This document shows, one piece after another, positions 1 to 11,520 of a stretch of DNA of 64,000 bases. This DNA is from Heliocidaris tuberculata (lineage: Eukaryota > Echinodermata > Echinoidea > Camarodonta > Echinometridae). The number at the start of each line of letters is the position of its first letter. Position 1 is the stretch's first letter. Both the position numbers and the translations under genes were made by a program. The notes below the pieces were generated by a model that was given only the letters and a program-made list of their open reading frames with translations, searched no databases and was not told where the DNA came from. The stretch covers positions 12,059,144 through 12,123,143 of the forward strand of contig CM046841.1 of the NCBI GenBank assembly GCA_025618425.1, written 5' to 3'.

Positions 1-175
1 TGGTGATGATGATGATAATAATGATCATAATGATAATATAAACAATAACAATAATAACATTAGTAATAATGATGATAATAATAATAATAATAATAATAAC
101 AATAATGATAATAATAACAGTTATAACAATAATAATGACAATATTATGATTATTTTTTTATTGTTATTTCTGCAT
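1..175. repeat. AT-rich microsatellite (AAT/ATG/AAC mixtures)
   Basis: Interrupted trinucleotide repeat of ATA, ATG and AAC units running in from the left edge. No coding signal. On the minus strand it lies downstream of the paralogue D signal exon, so it is probably intron sequence. Confidence 0.9.
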
Positions 176-333
176 ACTAACGTCAATAAAATCATTTACA
201 AGTCATATCAAAGTGGCGCATATACACATACAACATACTACCTTGGCTCCAGCTATAACAAGACAAAAAAGTATGCAACATTACTCTTCTAGAATGATGT
301 CATATGTAGGGGCTATTAAGCATAAGCATATAA

Positions 334-454
334 ATGATAATTATAATAGTAATGATAATATTAATAACAACAACACTAACAATACAATAATACTTACAGT
401 AAGTATTATTACAATTATAATAATAATACTTACTGTAAGTACTATTGCTGTAAG

Positions 455-495
<41 letters not shown>

Positions 496-535
496 TAATA
501 ATAAAACAAGATAACAATAACAATATAATAATAGG
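334..535. repeat. AAT/AAC microsatellite with ACTTACTGTAAGT palindromes
   Basis: Long run of AAT, AAC and ATA units. Reading frames through it are low-complexity (Asn/Ile/Tyr) and not genes. Embedded short palindromes of the ACTTACTGTAAGT type occur near 397-460. Confidence 0.9.
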
Positions 536-570
536 CTAATACATGATGAGGGTTTTTTTTTCTTACTCAC

Positions 571-706
571 ATTCAGATGCTGTAGTAGCACCTATATCAT
601 TGCAGATAATGTCGATTTCGTCTGCTGTTCCATTTACAGCCAAGACAAACAGTGGTAGTAGAAGGCATAAGAAGGCGTCAATAATCCATCCGTTGCTAAT
701 GGCCAT
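571..706 (-). CDS. Signal-peptide exon of WSC receptor paralogue D (partial gene)
   Basis: First coding exon of a secreted or membrane protein. The start ATG at 706 opens MAISNGWIIDAFLCLLLPLF, a classic signal peptide with a hydrophobic core at residues 8-23. It continues to TADEIDIICNDIGATTASE and stops in phase 1 at a canonical donor (GTGAGT, 570-565). Start and exon end are chosen by alignment with the exons at 16414-16543 and 32008-32131: these share the signal-peptide design, a following CN(D/E)I motif and a donor at the same codon. The NGWIIDAFLCLLLPLF core is identical to paralogue C, so C and D are recent duplicates. The WSC and membrane exons would lie beyond the left edge. Function is inferred from the paralogues; signal peptide and donor are seen directly. 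Confidence 0.75.
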
Positions 707-1456
707 TTCATAAACGTTGGTTATATTGTTTTTGAATTTTTTTTTCTTTCTAATATTAAGGAAACTAAAATAGTAATGATGATAATAACAATTATATGAT
801 TGAATGTAACTTACTTGCGAAAGCACTATTAAAGTTTCAATTCTTAAGGCCTGTACGCAAACCTTGCCAGAATAGGTCTTCTGTTAAGAATTCACATCGC
901 TGATCCTTCTTAGTTTCTCCGTACCGAAACGTGATATATTTCAAATAATAAGGAAGTGAATATCCAATTGAATGCATTGAGCGGAAGAAGGGCCGAAGTC
1001 CATAACAACAATTTTTTTGATTTATCAATATATATATATATATATATACATGTATATATCAAAAACTTCAAAAAGTTCTGCGACGGAGATTAAAAATTGA
1101 GAGAGACACAGAATAAATCACACACACACACACACAAACATATATATATATATATATGTGTGTTTAAGTCTCAGGACACAATTTTTTTCTCATTCATATA
1201 TGAATGATTCCGTGAAGATGAAAACATTCATTCTTCCAAACATATCTCAAAATACTTTTTCTAAACAACTGAAATCTGTTTTGACGGACTTTAGGCCCTT
1301 TGTCATCTCATGAATTCAATTAATTTGTCATATTTCAGCTGTAATGAACAGAATTTACTTTTGATCACGAGAGTCAGAACAGAAGAGATGGATCTTAACG
1401 GCCAATCCAGTCTTTGTAATAAGTTGATTTGTGTGAAAGCAGAGAAAGCAGTTGGG

Positions 1457-1487
<31 letters not shown>

Positions 1488-1640
1488 AAACGGGATGGTG
1501 AAAATGTGAAAAAACAAAACAAAAAGACATTGGACAAGGGATAAAGAAGTTATGATTTGAAAGAATACATTCATTGAATCTGTTATATGTGAATCTGAAA
1601 TTGACCGTATTCACGGTCAACTTTCCCTTTTGCGGCAAAA
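707..1640. other. Non-coding, simple repeats
   Basis: Upstream of the paralogue D signal exon on the minus strand. Contains TA/CA microsatellites (1029-1050, 1123-1160) and a G-tract (1454-1481). The proline-rich and glycine-rich frames here are made by the G-tract. No promoter motif that I can defend. Confidence 0.6.
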
Positions 1641-1699
1641 ATATTATCAGTTTCCGGTTTTCTCATAAGCACCTTTCCCCCAAGGGGCAGTGCTCAAAA

Positions 1700-1970
1700 T
1701 GAATTGTAGATATCATATTGTTATGCGTCCTCCAAAACGAAAAATATCCTAATAATTTAGTCATTTTGTGAGATGGAGGAAAGGGAGATTTGTCCAAAAG
1801 CTTCATGACAATGACATTGCCGATCTGAAATTCCAATAATTTATAGTGATTACAACTTTCAAAATTCATAACTTTCTTATTCGGCTTGTCAGATTTGGTT
1901 TAAACTTTCACCAATCTGCTTCTCTGATTTTGTTTTTTTACTCCTTTCAAAATTACTTGCACTTAAGGTT
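1700..1970. repeat. Dispersed repeat, related to 11640-11900
   Basis: Shares a run of similar phrases (ACTTTCAAAATTCATAACT, a lysine-rich poly-T stretch, CTTCTCTGATTTT) with 11640-11900 in the same order and orientation. Family not identified. Confidence 0.4.
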
Positions 1971-2159
1971 GGATTTCCCTTTTTAGCATGACCCTGTATA
2001 TGTACATGCTTATAAGTAAGAAAGATAATGAAAACAGAGCGTCCATTATTTGGAAAACATAAGGAAAAACCAGCCTTTTTTAATTGAAAGCTCTTATAAT
2101 AATTAGGTTTTGATAAACTGTAAGAAAGATACATTAAACGTGCAACTCATTAGCTAAAA

Positions 2160-3050
2160 CTGTTCATTTAAAGTGTTCATATTGAACTTCGGTAATCTAC
2201 ATAATTATCAACCCTAGTGTATTTAACAATAATAATGTGGATTAATGTTTGATTCTATATACATGATTTTCTTCATAATACTAATATAGGTTTTAGCGGA
2301 CTTTTGAGACGTTATATGTGTAAAATCTTATTAGCTAATAATTGAGATATGTCGTCAAAGATCAACGACAATTATGTAAACAAAATGGTGTAGATATAAA
2401 CCGAAATAAACTGTCGTCATAAAAAAAAAAAAAATACAAAAAAAAAAAAAAAAAAAAAGGTGCCAGACTCGGCGTCTGTATTGTCTATTTAATGGCAACT
2501 GCGTGTGCTTTTAAATACTTTTCCTGGTTCATAAGTATTTCGGTGACAAGGAACAGTATACATATAAACTACCGTAACCTGGTAACACCGGCTCACTAGC
2601 GTGTTTATTAGAGTACAGTTTCAGCAAGGATAAATCAAGAATCATCCACCGCGGGCACAAAAATATGAAATGAAATAGTGAAAGAAACGAAAGATTGCCC
2701 ACGATATCAAAAGTCCATGGAGAGGTTGGAGGTTTTCCTTATCATTAAAGATATTGAGCATAATATTCTTCTTAAAATCAAACAATTGTCAGCTATTTTG
2801 GTGTTTCCATAATCCTCCTGAGTAAGCGTTAAATTACTAAAAGAAATAACCTATCCTCGTATCTTTACAGTTAATCTTAAATAAGCCTTAAGTTAATCGC
2901 AAGTAATTCAAATCATTAAATTACAATTTGCTCCCTATTTTCCTTGTACCTTGATTTTGCTTCCTTAAGTCAACCTCTTTAATCGCACCAGGATTATAAT
3001 CTCTGATATACGTGTATTTCATAAAGCTGTCATAGTAACAATAATTCGGA
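2160..3050. other. No gene seen
   Basis: AT-rich sequence with an A-tract at 2420-2458. I see no exon, RNA gene or recognisable element. Confidence 0.5.
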
Positions 3051-3059
3051 TTTAGTATG

Positions 3060-3225
3060 TTATATTATGCTCTTCGTTTAATGAATTAAGTAACTGTTGT
3101 ATATATGGTACTCTATTTTGTATATGTGTATTTTGTAAAGCGCCATGAGCATCATGCGTGATGGACTTAAGCGCTTAATAAGAAGCCACCATTATTATTT
3201 ATTATTATTATTATTATAGATATTT
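3060..3225 (+). repeat. L2-type LINE/SINE 3' terminus with (ATT)n tail
   Basis: Contains GTAAAGCGCCATGAG and GCGCTTAATAAG just before an ATT microsatellite. This is the usual 3' end of L2-like retroposons, with a GCGC-bearing stem and ATT tail. A related end in the opposite orientation closes the LINE at 16995-17895. Confidence 0.6.
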
Positions 3226-4055
3226 ATATAAAAGGCAATTTAAGTATAATAACTGAAATAAATTGTCACAAAATTAAACGAAACTTCAAAACGATTTTAT
3301 TTTGCCTTTCACTGTTCTTCGTTCAAATCTCATTCTCTTTGCACGATAATCATCAAAATAAAGCTGCCACACTGTCGGACATAAAGATATGAGATGAATT
3401 TATGCTAATACAGTGTCCCGTATTTCTTGTTTCTGTATCGATATCTTTAATGAAGTTCCTTTCTTCTTCTTCTCTTTCATCTTGATAATAATAGACAAAA
3501 ATGCCAATAAGTAGGCCTTATTTTAATAGATCTATATCTGTGAAAACAATAGTGCATTGATTATTTCTGAAACCATCTGGCCTTATTATTGTCACGCTAT
3601 CCGTCTGGGCATGTGTTCTGATTAAACTAGATATCCATGAAAAAGAAACCATAAATGGTATTCCAGGGTTTCTACATCTACCTGTGATACCGATAAATAT
3701 GATAAAAATAAGAAATACTCCAATATTCTTACATCAGTCTTACGAAATCCAAGGAAGTTGTACTAAGTTTGTTTCAGAAACATGAGGTTAATCAAGTAAA
3801 ACCGGGAAAACAGTAGACGAGTTATTAGGAATGCAAAGTATCGGTAATGAAATGTTTAATGGATTGTCCAGTGGGATAATGAAGTGGTTCACGAAACTAG
3901 TAAACCAGCTGAAAGTGTTGAAGTACGTGTATTAAATGATTTTCTTTGTGTGTGTCAGTTGGTCCAAGGTTAGATGGAGGGATTGATTGTGATCATAATT
4001 GCCAAAGTTTTTAACATTATTGTGTGCCTCGAATACAATGCCATTTTATTAGTTA
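3226..4055. other. No gene seen
   Basis: AT-rich, unstructured. No exon-like or element-like signal found. Confidence 0.5.
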
Positions 4056-4772
4056 CCAATAAGTATACTGAAACTGAAAATATGCTTTTATCATGTGATA
4101 GGAAAAAGGCAACTGAACTTGATAATCTTCGAGTGCAATTTTTGATAGATGGTGGTCACAACTTTCACTACTTTCATACATATAAATTTGTCATTGCAAT
4201 CAGGGAACTCCCCAAATTCTATGAGATTAGCCAAAGTAAGTCCTGAGTACAAAAACGGTGATAAAACAGACCCAGGTAATTACAGGCCAATTTCAGTCTT
4301 ATCTATTACAAGTAATTTTGTTGAGAAATTAGTGAATAACAGATGCTGAATATTTTAGAAAAGCACAATACACTTTTTAAACACCAAAATAGATTTAGAG
4401 AAAAGCACAGCACTTAATCGACTGTTATAAATCTAGTTAAGCAACTGATTCACTATCAAGATGAAGGTCAAATAACAATAGGAATTTTCATTGACTTTGC
4501 AAAGCATTCGATAAATAAGCTAAGATATACTTTTGCATAAGCTACAGAATCAAAATTGTGTGGAGTTCAACAGGGATCTGTATTAGGCCCCTCTTTTTCT
4601 GATCTACATAAAAATGACCTCAAATCGTCAAATTACTTTAATATCAGATCGATAGCAGACGATTAGAATATATGTCATTCTTTTCCACCAGGAAATTCTC
4701 ATATTGATTGATTAGAAATAACTGAGAACCTAACATCTATTAGTCAATGGTGTGATGCCAATACGATCATTG
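4056..4772 (+). pseudogene. LINE reverse transcriptase remnant, 5' part (CR1-like)
   Basis: Decayed reverse transcriptase of a CR1-like non-LTR element. Recognisable blocks in order: KKATELDNL (finger region), KNGDKTDPGNYRPISVLS near 4255-4305, a degraded FIDFAK block near 4485-4505, GVQQGSVLGP near 4563-4592, then a broken active-site block near 4650 where the ADD motif runs into a stop. Stops and frameshifts interrupt all frames, so it is dead. It is split by an insertion at 4773-5434 and resumes at 5435. Confidence 0.75.
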
Positions 4773-4776
4773 TTAA

Positions 4777-5430
4777 CGGTCCCCTGCAACCCAAATTCAA
4801 GTTGATTCCTGTTGATGTCCAGGGATGCATACAACTTATATTTTGCTATTCAAACTTATAAATATGTTTCACGAATTTTAAAAATATTTTTATAATTATT
4901 TTCTCAAACATTTTAAGCTCCACCCCCCAAAAAATGCCCCAGATCTCATTCCTGCAATGACATCATCTGTCAGTCATTAGTGAGCTAAGGAGAGACAGCG
5001 GTATGTAGCTTTGCCATAGATCATGTAGATGACCATCTGTTCTAATAGACCATACAATGGCTATATAGCAGTTGCTATGTCAGACATGCTGTAGCATCAC
5101 CAGGAAAAGAATGGTATTGAGGAGGTATTGTTTGAAAGCATGCAATTCTATTGTGAGCATGTGCTGAGCTGGGGGAAATTACATTTCACTGTCTATTGTA
5201 GAATGTTAGTGTAGCTGACTGGTGATTGACAGATGATGTCATTCCAGGAATGAGATCAGGAGCATTTTTTAGGGTGGAGCTTAAGGGGTTGGAAAATACA
5301 TATATATAAAAAATAAAAATCTATGAAACCTTTCTAGATGTTTGAATAACAGAATATAAGTTGTATGCATCCCTGCACAACAACAGGAAAAAAGCTTGCA
5401 TTTGGGTTGCGTTTGGCTTGCAGGGGCCTT
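4777..5430. mobile_element. Foldback non-autonomous DNA element flanked by TTAA
   Basis: A 654-bp element with long terminal inverted repeats. The left end starts near GGTCCCCTGCAAC and the right end, read in reverse, near AGGCCCCTGCAAG. Inverted similarity continues through GGGATGCATACAACTTATAT and again through GATCTCATTCCTG, so each arm is about 200 bp. TTAA lies immediately outside at both ends (4773-4776, 5431-5434). It interrupts a LINE whose reading resumes on the other side. TTAA targets are typical of piggyBac and Kolobok elements. There is no transposase inside, so the superfamily is inference. Confidence 0.75.
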
Positions 5431-5434
5431 TTAA

Positions 5435-5790
5435 CATTACGAAAACTAACAGTGATTATAAACGCCAAGACTTAAATCTGTCAATGTTGAAGGGTCAGTC
5501 AAAATGAAAGAGCATTATTTTGAAAGAAGTGTATGTTAACCCATTTGTTGTGATTCATATTGGCAGGCATCTTACTTGGGTTGATCATGTCCACTCTGTT
5601 TGTAATATACTCCGCAAGAAAGTAGGAATTTTATATCGAGTGAGAGATTAAGTTCCCAGGAGGTTGCTTTTATTACTTTATCATTCATTTATCCAAACAC
5701 ATATATCATTATGGTCTTGAAATATGGGAATGCACAGCAGCAACCACGAATAGCGTTGTGTTATACAACAGATAGCTTACCTGAACATAT
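5435..5790 (+). pseudogene. LINE remnant, 3' part (continues 4056-4772)
   Basis: After the inserted element, LINE similarity resumes with a thumb/C-terminal block (HIGRHLTWVDHV-like, near 5550-5600, then a CNILRKKVG-like stretch). Several frameshifts. It ends before the inverted duplication that starts near 5832. Confidence 0.6.
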
Positions 5791-5831
5791 TATCTTTTCA
5801 TATCATTTGATTTTGTCCATTACGCCGGTCA

Positions 5832-6278
5832 CTTGAACAGCGTACAGTCAGACCCAACTCCAGAAAACCGAGCACAGGTATATACTCCGAAAACGGCGTA
5901 TGAATATAGAGCCCTCATCGTTCATTGCAAGGCAGTGTTACAAAAGGCATGGGGAAATTCTTGCAAAAGTCAAGCAGTCAACGATATATAATTTTTTGAA
6001 AATAATGCTGCGTGCCAATTATCTTCAAAATCCTTGAATGATTCGTCATATGAAATGACTTTCAAATGACAAACGTTTGAAATAAATATATCCGCAGCAT
6101 TTTTTTTTTGAAAAATATATTATCAACAGCAGGTCGACATTGCACGATTTCCCCATGTCTTTTGTACACACTGTCTCGCACTGAACGATGAGGGCTCTAT
6201 ATTCATCTTGCTCCATACGCCTTTTTCGGAGTATATACCTGTGCTCGGTTTTCCGGAGTTGGGTCTGACTGGCGTACT
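5832..6278. repeat. Large inverted repeat, arms about 190 bp
   Basis: The left arm (5832-6020) and right arm (6090-6278) are reverse complements at roughly 85-90% by eye. Both contain GTCAGACCCAACTCC, CCGAGCACAGGTATATACTC and GAGCCCTCATCGTTCA. The 81-residue minus frame across the right arm has no family I recognise. Either a foldback element or an inverted duplication. Confidence 0.75.
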
Positions 6279-6289
6279 TACAATATGAC

Positions 6290-6905
6290 ATAAATTCTTT
6301 ATCTAGTTTATTAACGTTTTTTCTTCTTCTTCTCAGAAATCAATCGAGTGATTCAAGTCTATGTAATGCTTAGAATAAATGAAAAGATTACAAGAAGAGC
6401 GATAACTTTGGGTATAACTTTGATTTTTTGTTAAATCATCGTTGAATTCATACCAAACCTAGTAAATGATTCGACTGCAGAGCCATGTATTGATTGCGCT
6501 AATGATTCGGCAGGGGGTTAAAATTCTCGCTGCATTTTCTTTTACTCCCCGACGTGTACGTGATAAGGATTGAAGATATTCATCTAGAGATCAGAATATG
6601 AGGTGATGGTTGTCCGAATATTGGCATTATACTAGCAAAATACATCATAGACAGTTTTGAAAGTATATGTTTGTACTAATTTTGAGATAAATGATTATAT
6701 ACCACAATCATATCTATATAAAATGGCTGCCTAATTTCAAACATGGTATAAAAACTGACTGAGCATCAGTGTGCATTATAACAGAACACTGTGAATAGCT
6801 GTCAGATATATGCACCACAACAAAAGGAGGGAAAACAAAAATCGGTTTCATGTTTCCATTTGTAAAAACCATTTTATATACGTACCTTGTAAATAATGTT
6901 TGTAT
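6290..6905. other. No gene seen
   Basis: AT-rich. The last 100 bases resemble a retroposon 3' region (TTGTAAATAATG) but I cannot assign a family. Confidence 0.4.
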
Positions 6906-6910
6906 GTCAA

Positions 6911-7087
6911 GTAATTGTTTACATCATGTTAATGGAAATAACCTCAGTTACCATTATTCTGTTTTATCAGTTCCTTCTATAAAATAACCTCAGTTACCGT
7001 TATTCTGTTTTATCATTTCCTTTTATAATATAAAAGAAACTGATAAAATAGAGTAACGGTACCGTTATTCTGTTTTTATCAGTTCCT
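6911..7087. repeat. Left arm of foldback repeat, with internal palindromic copies
   Basis: Starts GTAATTGTTTACATCATG and reads on through ATAACCTCAGTTACC to TTTTATCAGTTCCTT. This 67-bp arm is matched in reverse complement at 10021-10087 with only a few mismatches. Two further partial copies of the inner part follow, one inverted (AAGAAACTGATAAAATAGAG), making a local hairpin. The pair of arms encloses the LINE at 7088-10019. Confidence 0.8.
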
Positions 7088-10019
7088 TTTATTTTTTTTA
7101 GCATCACTTTATTGGTCAAACTTGCACAACAAAGGAGACATAATAGCCCAGGTCAAAACCAATTTAAGTGGTAAATGCAGGGCGTAAAAAGAAGAAGACA
7201 TCTTTAGCAAAAGCACAAATAGGTAAATACTAATATTTAAAAAAAAAGAAAAAAAAAAGGAATCATATAGAAACAAGGGGGAAAAATATTGCTTCCGAAC
7301 TAGAAAAGGCTAATATCTTTTATATAATGAAAAAAAATAAATATACACTGTGCTACCCCATTCTCCACGTTAGTAGACTTGTATTTTAGCTGATAATATA
7401 AGTGATATGAGGAAAGAAGAAAGCTAATTACAAGACGATTTCCTTTAGAAATAGGTAAAATATAAACGTCTGTTGTAGTTAAATAAGCCTGTTTACCTTG
7501 ACGAATTCATTATATAAAGGTATCTGAATAACAGTAAACATGGTAGAGATCTGAAGTCCATGGGGGGAAAGTAAATGAGTCATTTGGTGACGTAAATATA
7601 AACAACAAACAAACTTTGACTGTTAAGGAGGAACAGAATTTTGTAATAAATTTAAATCATACAGCTAAGAAATGAGGTTACGCATTCACTATTATATAAA
7701 TATCAGCTAGATCAGACAATGAGACGAGGCTAATAGAGAAAGAAAGGTTCTAGGGTGGACAGTCCCTTACATGTTAGTAACACGAAGGGGGGTTTTGGTT
7801 TCCCATTTTTTGGCATTCTTAGAGTAGTAGATGACGAACGAAGATACAACAGAAAGTTTCGAAAGATTGTGATGGAGTTGTTTAGATGTGACAGGCTTGC
7901 CAATTTCATTTAACAGCGATTTAAGCCTCGTGACATTGTCTGGTGATATGTGACCTCTAGAGCCAACTTCCAAAGGAAGAAATACCACGGAATATCCGTT
8001 AGCCTGTATGTCGGTAACTAGGGGGGCATATTTGTTTGATTTGTATTCGTGGGTTTTGGGTATATTTGATTCAAAAGGAACTGATAATTCTAGTATGAGA
8101 AGTTTCTTAGTGTTTTTCCAAAACACGCAAATGTCTGGAATAAGGTTAGTCTGGGTACACTCTAGGGGGATGGTTGAGATACCTTCCTTTGTCCATTGAT
8201 CTACATTCAAATCTGTGTACATAATGGCGTCGCTGAGAGAAGCAATGCCTTTTTGAATAATTTCAGCAAGATACAATAGAATGTTGTCATGACGCCAGGT
8301 AAAGCGTCCCTCTTCGAGGGATACAGGGCACGTATTTAAGACATGATGTACCGTTTCTCTGTTTTCACACTTCTTACAATTCGCTGATGTCCTTTTACCC
8401 CATCGGGAAAGGTTTGCATTTGTGTTTAATGTATCTGAAAGTGAATTCATGAGAAATTTTGCAACTTTATGCGGTAAATTGTAGATCAAACTCTTCCAGT
8501 CGACGGATTTTGATTCCAGGTTTGCGAGTTCAAAAAATTTGCCTTGAACTGAAAGTGACTGAATGTGGTTCAGCCAGTTTTGTGATCTTTCTTGAATAAA
8601 AAGGTTTTTGATTTCCTTTTTCATTGTTGGGAGTGTAGCATCAGCATTTTGTAGTGATTTGAAAACGTTATTACTATTAACCACTGTAGACTTTTTCCTT
8701 GACCACTGAGATTCTCTCTGTAGAGCAACGTCTAAGCAGTGATTAACATTTGCATCACCAGTGGATCTTATTCTCGTGTAATTTATTGCATGTGTTTGGT
8801 AATACAAGTCAGAAATATTGGGTATGTTAAGGCATTCAGGCATGTGAAGAAACGCCAACGTAGCCGGTTTGGCGAGACCGGACCATTTCTTTAAGAATCT
8901 ATTGCACAAAGCATCCAATGATTTAAGATGAGTATCAGTAAGCTCATTTACCGTGAGGTGGAATCTCAGTGACGGAAGAAAATAGTCTGCGAATACTTTC
9001 AGTTTGAATTCATTACGTATAAGTGATTGTCGATATTGGCAACACCAACTTCGATCATCGATCTAACATACTGGTAAACATCATCTGATGAGTTGTCGTA
9101 TGTTACAAAAGAACCTAGGAATTTGAATTCTTCCGTTTTCAGGGTTTCAATTTCGGTGTTATCCAAATGAAATTTTAAGTCTGTGGGAGATCCCCCTGAT
9201 ATTGAGAGAGTTCGGCATTTCCTTTGTTTCAGCTTTAACCCGAGAGACATAGTACGACTCGATATTGTATTCATAAGCCGTTGATGTGTTCTTTTGTTTC
9301 CTGTTATTAGACAAAAATCATCTGCAAAAGGTGCGGTAATGAACCTTTGACCATTTAAATCATAACCAAATTGACTATTGTCTGACAAAACTTCAATAAT
9401 TGGATTGAAACATAGGAGGAAAATGATTGGTGATAAGGGATCTCCTTGAAAAATACCCTTTTTGAAACAAAACTGTTGTGAGTACCACTGATCAGTCGTA
9501 ATGAAACCATTAAGGGAAGAGTACAAATTCATAACGTAATCAACGATTGGCTGAGGAACATTATTACGATTAAGACTGAATTTAATCAGATCATGAGAGA
9601 CTCGATATCGAACCAGGTAAAATGTACTGTTCTGCGGGATTTCTTTGCATGTTTGATAATTTCATGAACCACAGTATTGTGGTCAAGGCAACCAGAGATA
9701 CCATGCAAGAATCCTTTCTGAATAGCACAATCAATAAATTCATTATCAGTTATAAACGTTTCTATTCTATTAGCAAGTATTTGGTGAAATATCTTGCCCA
9801 CTGTATTTGTCAATGCAATCATTCGGAAATTCTCAGGCTGGTTTGTATCCCCCTTTTTATGTATTAAAGATACTCGACTTCGAGACCATGATTGAGGAGG
9901 AACCGGGTCCTTTAGGAGTTTACTGTAGAGGGTTGCTAGAAAATGGTGGGTACAAGGCAATTTCTTGAGCATACCGTAATATATACCATCGGGACCGGGA
10001 CATGAATGGGAAAGGAAAG
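7088..10019 (-). pseudogene. LINE with restriction-like endonuclease (R2/NeSL/HERO-type), 5'-truncated and frameshifted
   Basis: Minus-strand retrotransposon remnant in three frames. 9586-9972 encodes the start of the reverse transcriptase (SCPGPDGIYYG, then NFRMIALTNTVGKIFHQILA). 8999-9532 encodes GIFQGDPLSPIIFL and the active site FADD in place of the usual YADD. 7767-8918 (383 residues) encodes the C-terminus: a zinc knuckle of C-x2-C..H-x4-C type (CKKCENRETVHHVLNTC), then IPDICVFW and LELSVPFES, which match the PD-(D/E)xK restriction-like endonuclease of site-specific LINEs. The 3' end has AATAAA near 7107 and a short TAAA-rich tail. The 5' end starts mid-domain. Clade is uncertain; the endonuclease type is well supported. 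Confidence 0.85.
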
Positions 10020-10200
10020 GAAAGGAACTGATAAAACAGAGTAACGGTAACTGAGGTTATTTCCATTAACATGATGTACACAATTACTACAAAGATATAT
10101 TATGTCTCCCTATATATTTTACAGGATGTCTCTTCGTTGTATCTCTGTGTCATGAATTTTGGGAAGAAATGACCAAATCAAATCAATTCAAATACTTACA
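10020..10200. repeat. Right arm of foldback repeat plus (AAATC)-type tail
   Basis: 10021-10087 is the reverse complement of 6911-6977. The following sequence ends in ACCAAATCAAATCAATTC, and a diverged copy of arm plus tail occurs at 26246-26405. The tail looks like a retroposon 3' end. Confidence 0.75.
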
Positions 10201-10404
10201 TGTATACATCGTAAGGGAGACCCCGCGACATGTATGTCATCATAATACAACAACCAATATAAACATGACGTATAACACCGCGTATTCGGCATAATCGACT
10301 TCAGGAGTTACTGACTAAATTAGTCAAAAATATATATATTTTCTCGCAACAAAAGAAGTAACCCAGCCAGTAGCACAACTCAACTAGAGAAGGATCAAGG
10401 GGAG

Positions 10405-10643
10405 GGGGAAAGGGGGGGGGGGGAGGGTAATATGTCCAAATTCCATGGGAAGCAAAAACGTAAACAAAAAAGGAAAAGAAAAAAAGAAAAAAGGAAGAAA
10501 AGAAAAGAATACAAGACAAAAAAATTGTATTTTTAAGCCTCAGAGAAAAAAAAAAGGAAAAAGAGAAAAAAGTAAAAGTAAGAAAACGAAATAAAATATA
10601 AAAGACTGAAAGAAAAGACAATAATTAAAAAAAAGGAAGAAAA

Positions 10644-10680
<37 letters not shown>
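10405..10680. repeat. G-tract, polypurine tract and (GA)n
   Basis: A G-tract near 10410-10427, an A/G-rich tract to 10645, then (GA)n at 10650-10677. The lysine, phenylalanine and leucine-rich frames on both strands are artefacts of this composition. Confidence 0.9.
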
Positions 10681-10884
10681 AAGATGATCACAATGATTTC
10701 AAAAGAGCCACCTTTGACAAGCAAAATAAAAAAAACTTCGTCAAGAGAGAGAAAAAAAATCTCAGATTTTACAGATGAAGTACATTTTTCTTTACATGTT
10801 TTTTTTTTTTTTTTTGAAATTTGTTTCCCCTTTTTACTGTGGATTATAACCGTGGATCCGCCCCTGTGTCTTATTTTTCTCATT

Positions 10885-11135
10885 CTTTCCTCTTTCTACA
10901 GCGATATAATCAACTCCCAAAGTCTAAACTGTTTTAAAAGCAAGTTGAAAAAACATCTTTGCTTTACTTTGCTTCTAAATAAACTTTACTTATTGATATT
11001 TGATAATGTGCCACATGTATGGAAAAAAAATTGTTATATTTTTGCTGTTATTGTATTTATTTAATGTTATGCACTGCAGTATTATGTTAATATGATTGAA
11101 AACAGTCAATAAATCTTAATATGAATCTGAATGCG
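10885..11135 (+). pseudogene. LINE C-terminal end and 3' tail (CR1-like)
   Basis: The translation YSDIINSQSLNCFKSKLKKH near 10900-10955 matches the usual C-terminal end of CR1/L2 reverse transcriptases (NSLP..., FKSKLKKHL). About 150 bp of 3' UTR follows, with AATAAA and a short TGAATC-like tail ending near 11130. No upstream reverse transcriptase is present. Confidence 0.55.
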
Positions 11136-11207
11136 TAACGGTCAGGATAAAAAAGAAAAGAAAAAACCATGTTGACCTAGAGTAAAAGGTAACATAGGGA
11201 TAAAAAC

Positions 11208-11520
11208 AAGACTACAAGATTACTAGTGTACTGGTATACAAATGGTAAAATACCATACCGCGCACACACCTTAACACACCCCTATAAGCATAAGCCTAAT
11301 AATGTCCAAAGAGAGCTTTGCATCTAAAGTGATTTTTTTTCCTCTCATGGGTTAGGCATGATAATGATAAAAATGGGTGGAACACATAATGATAATAACA
11401 AGACTACAAGATTGCTAGTATACAAATGGTAAAATACCATACTCAAGCACACACCTGTACAAACTCCCACAAACAAAACCCTAATAATGTCCAAACGATA
11501 GCTCTGCATTTAAAGTGAAG
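11208..11520. repeat. Direct duplication, two units about 190 bp apart
   Basis: The phrases GACTACAAGATT, ATACAAATGGTAAAATACCAT and CCTAATAATGTCCAAA occur in the same order at 11208-11335 and 11399-11518. Confidence 0.75.

Noticed and set aside
213..539. Overlapping open frames rich in Asn, Ile and Tyr
   Set aside because: They are translations of an AAT/AAC microsatellite on both strands; no codon structure or homology.
10301..11064. Phe/Leu/Lys-rich frames on both strands
   Set aside because: Produced by the polypurine/polypyrimidine tract; only the LINE tail at 10885-10960 has recognisable homology.
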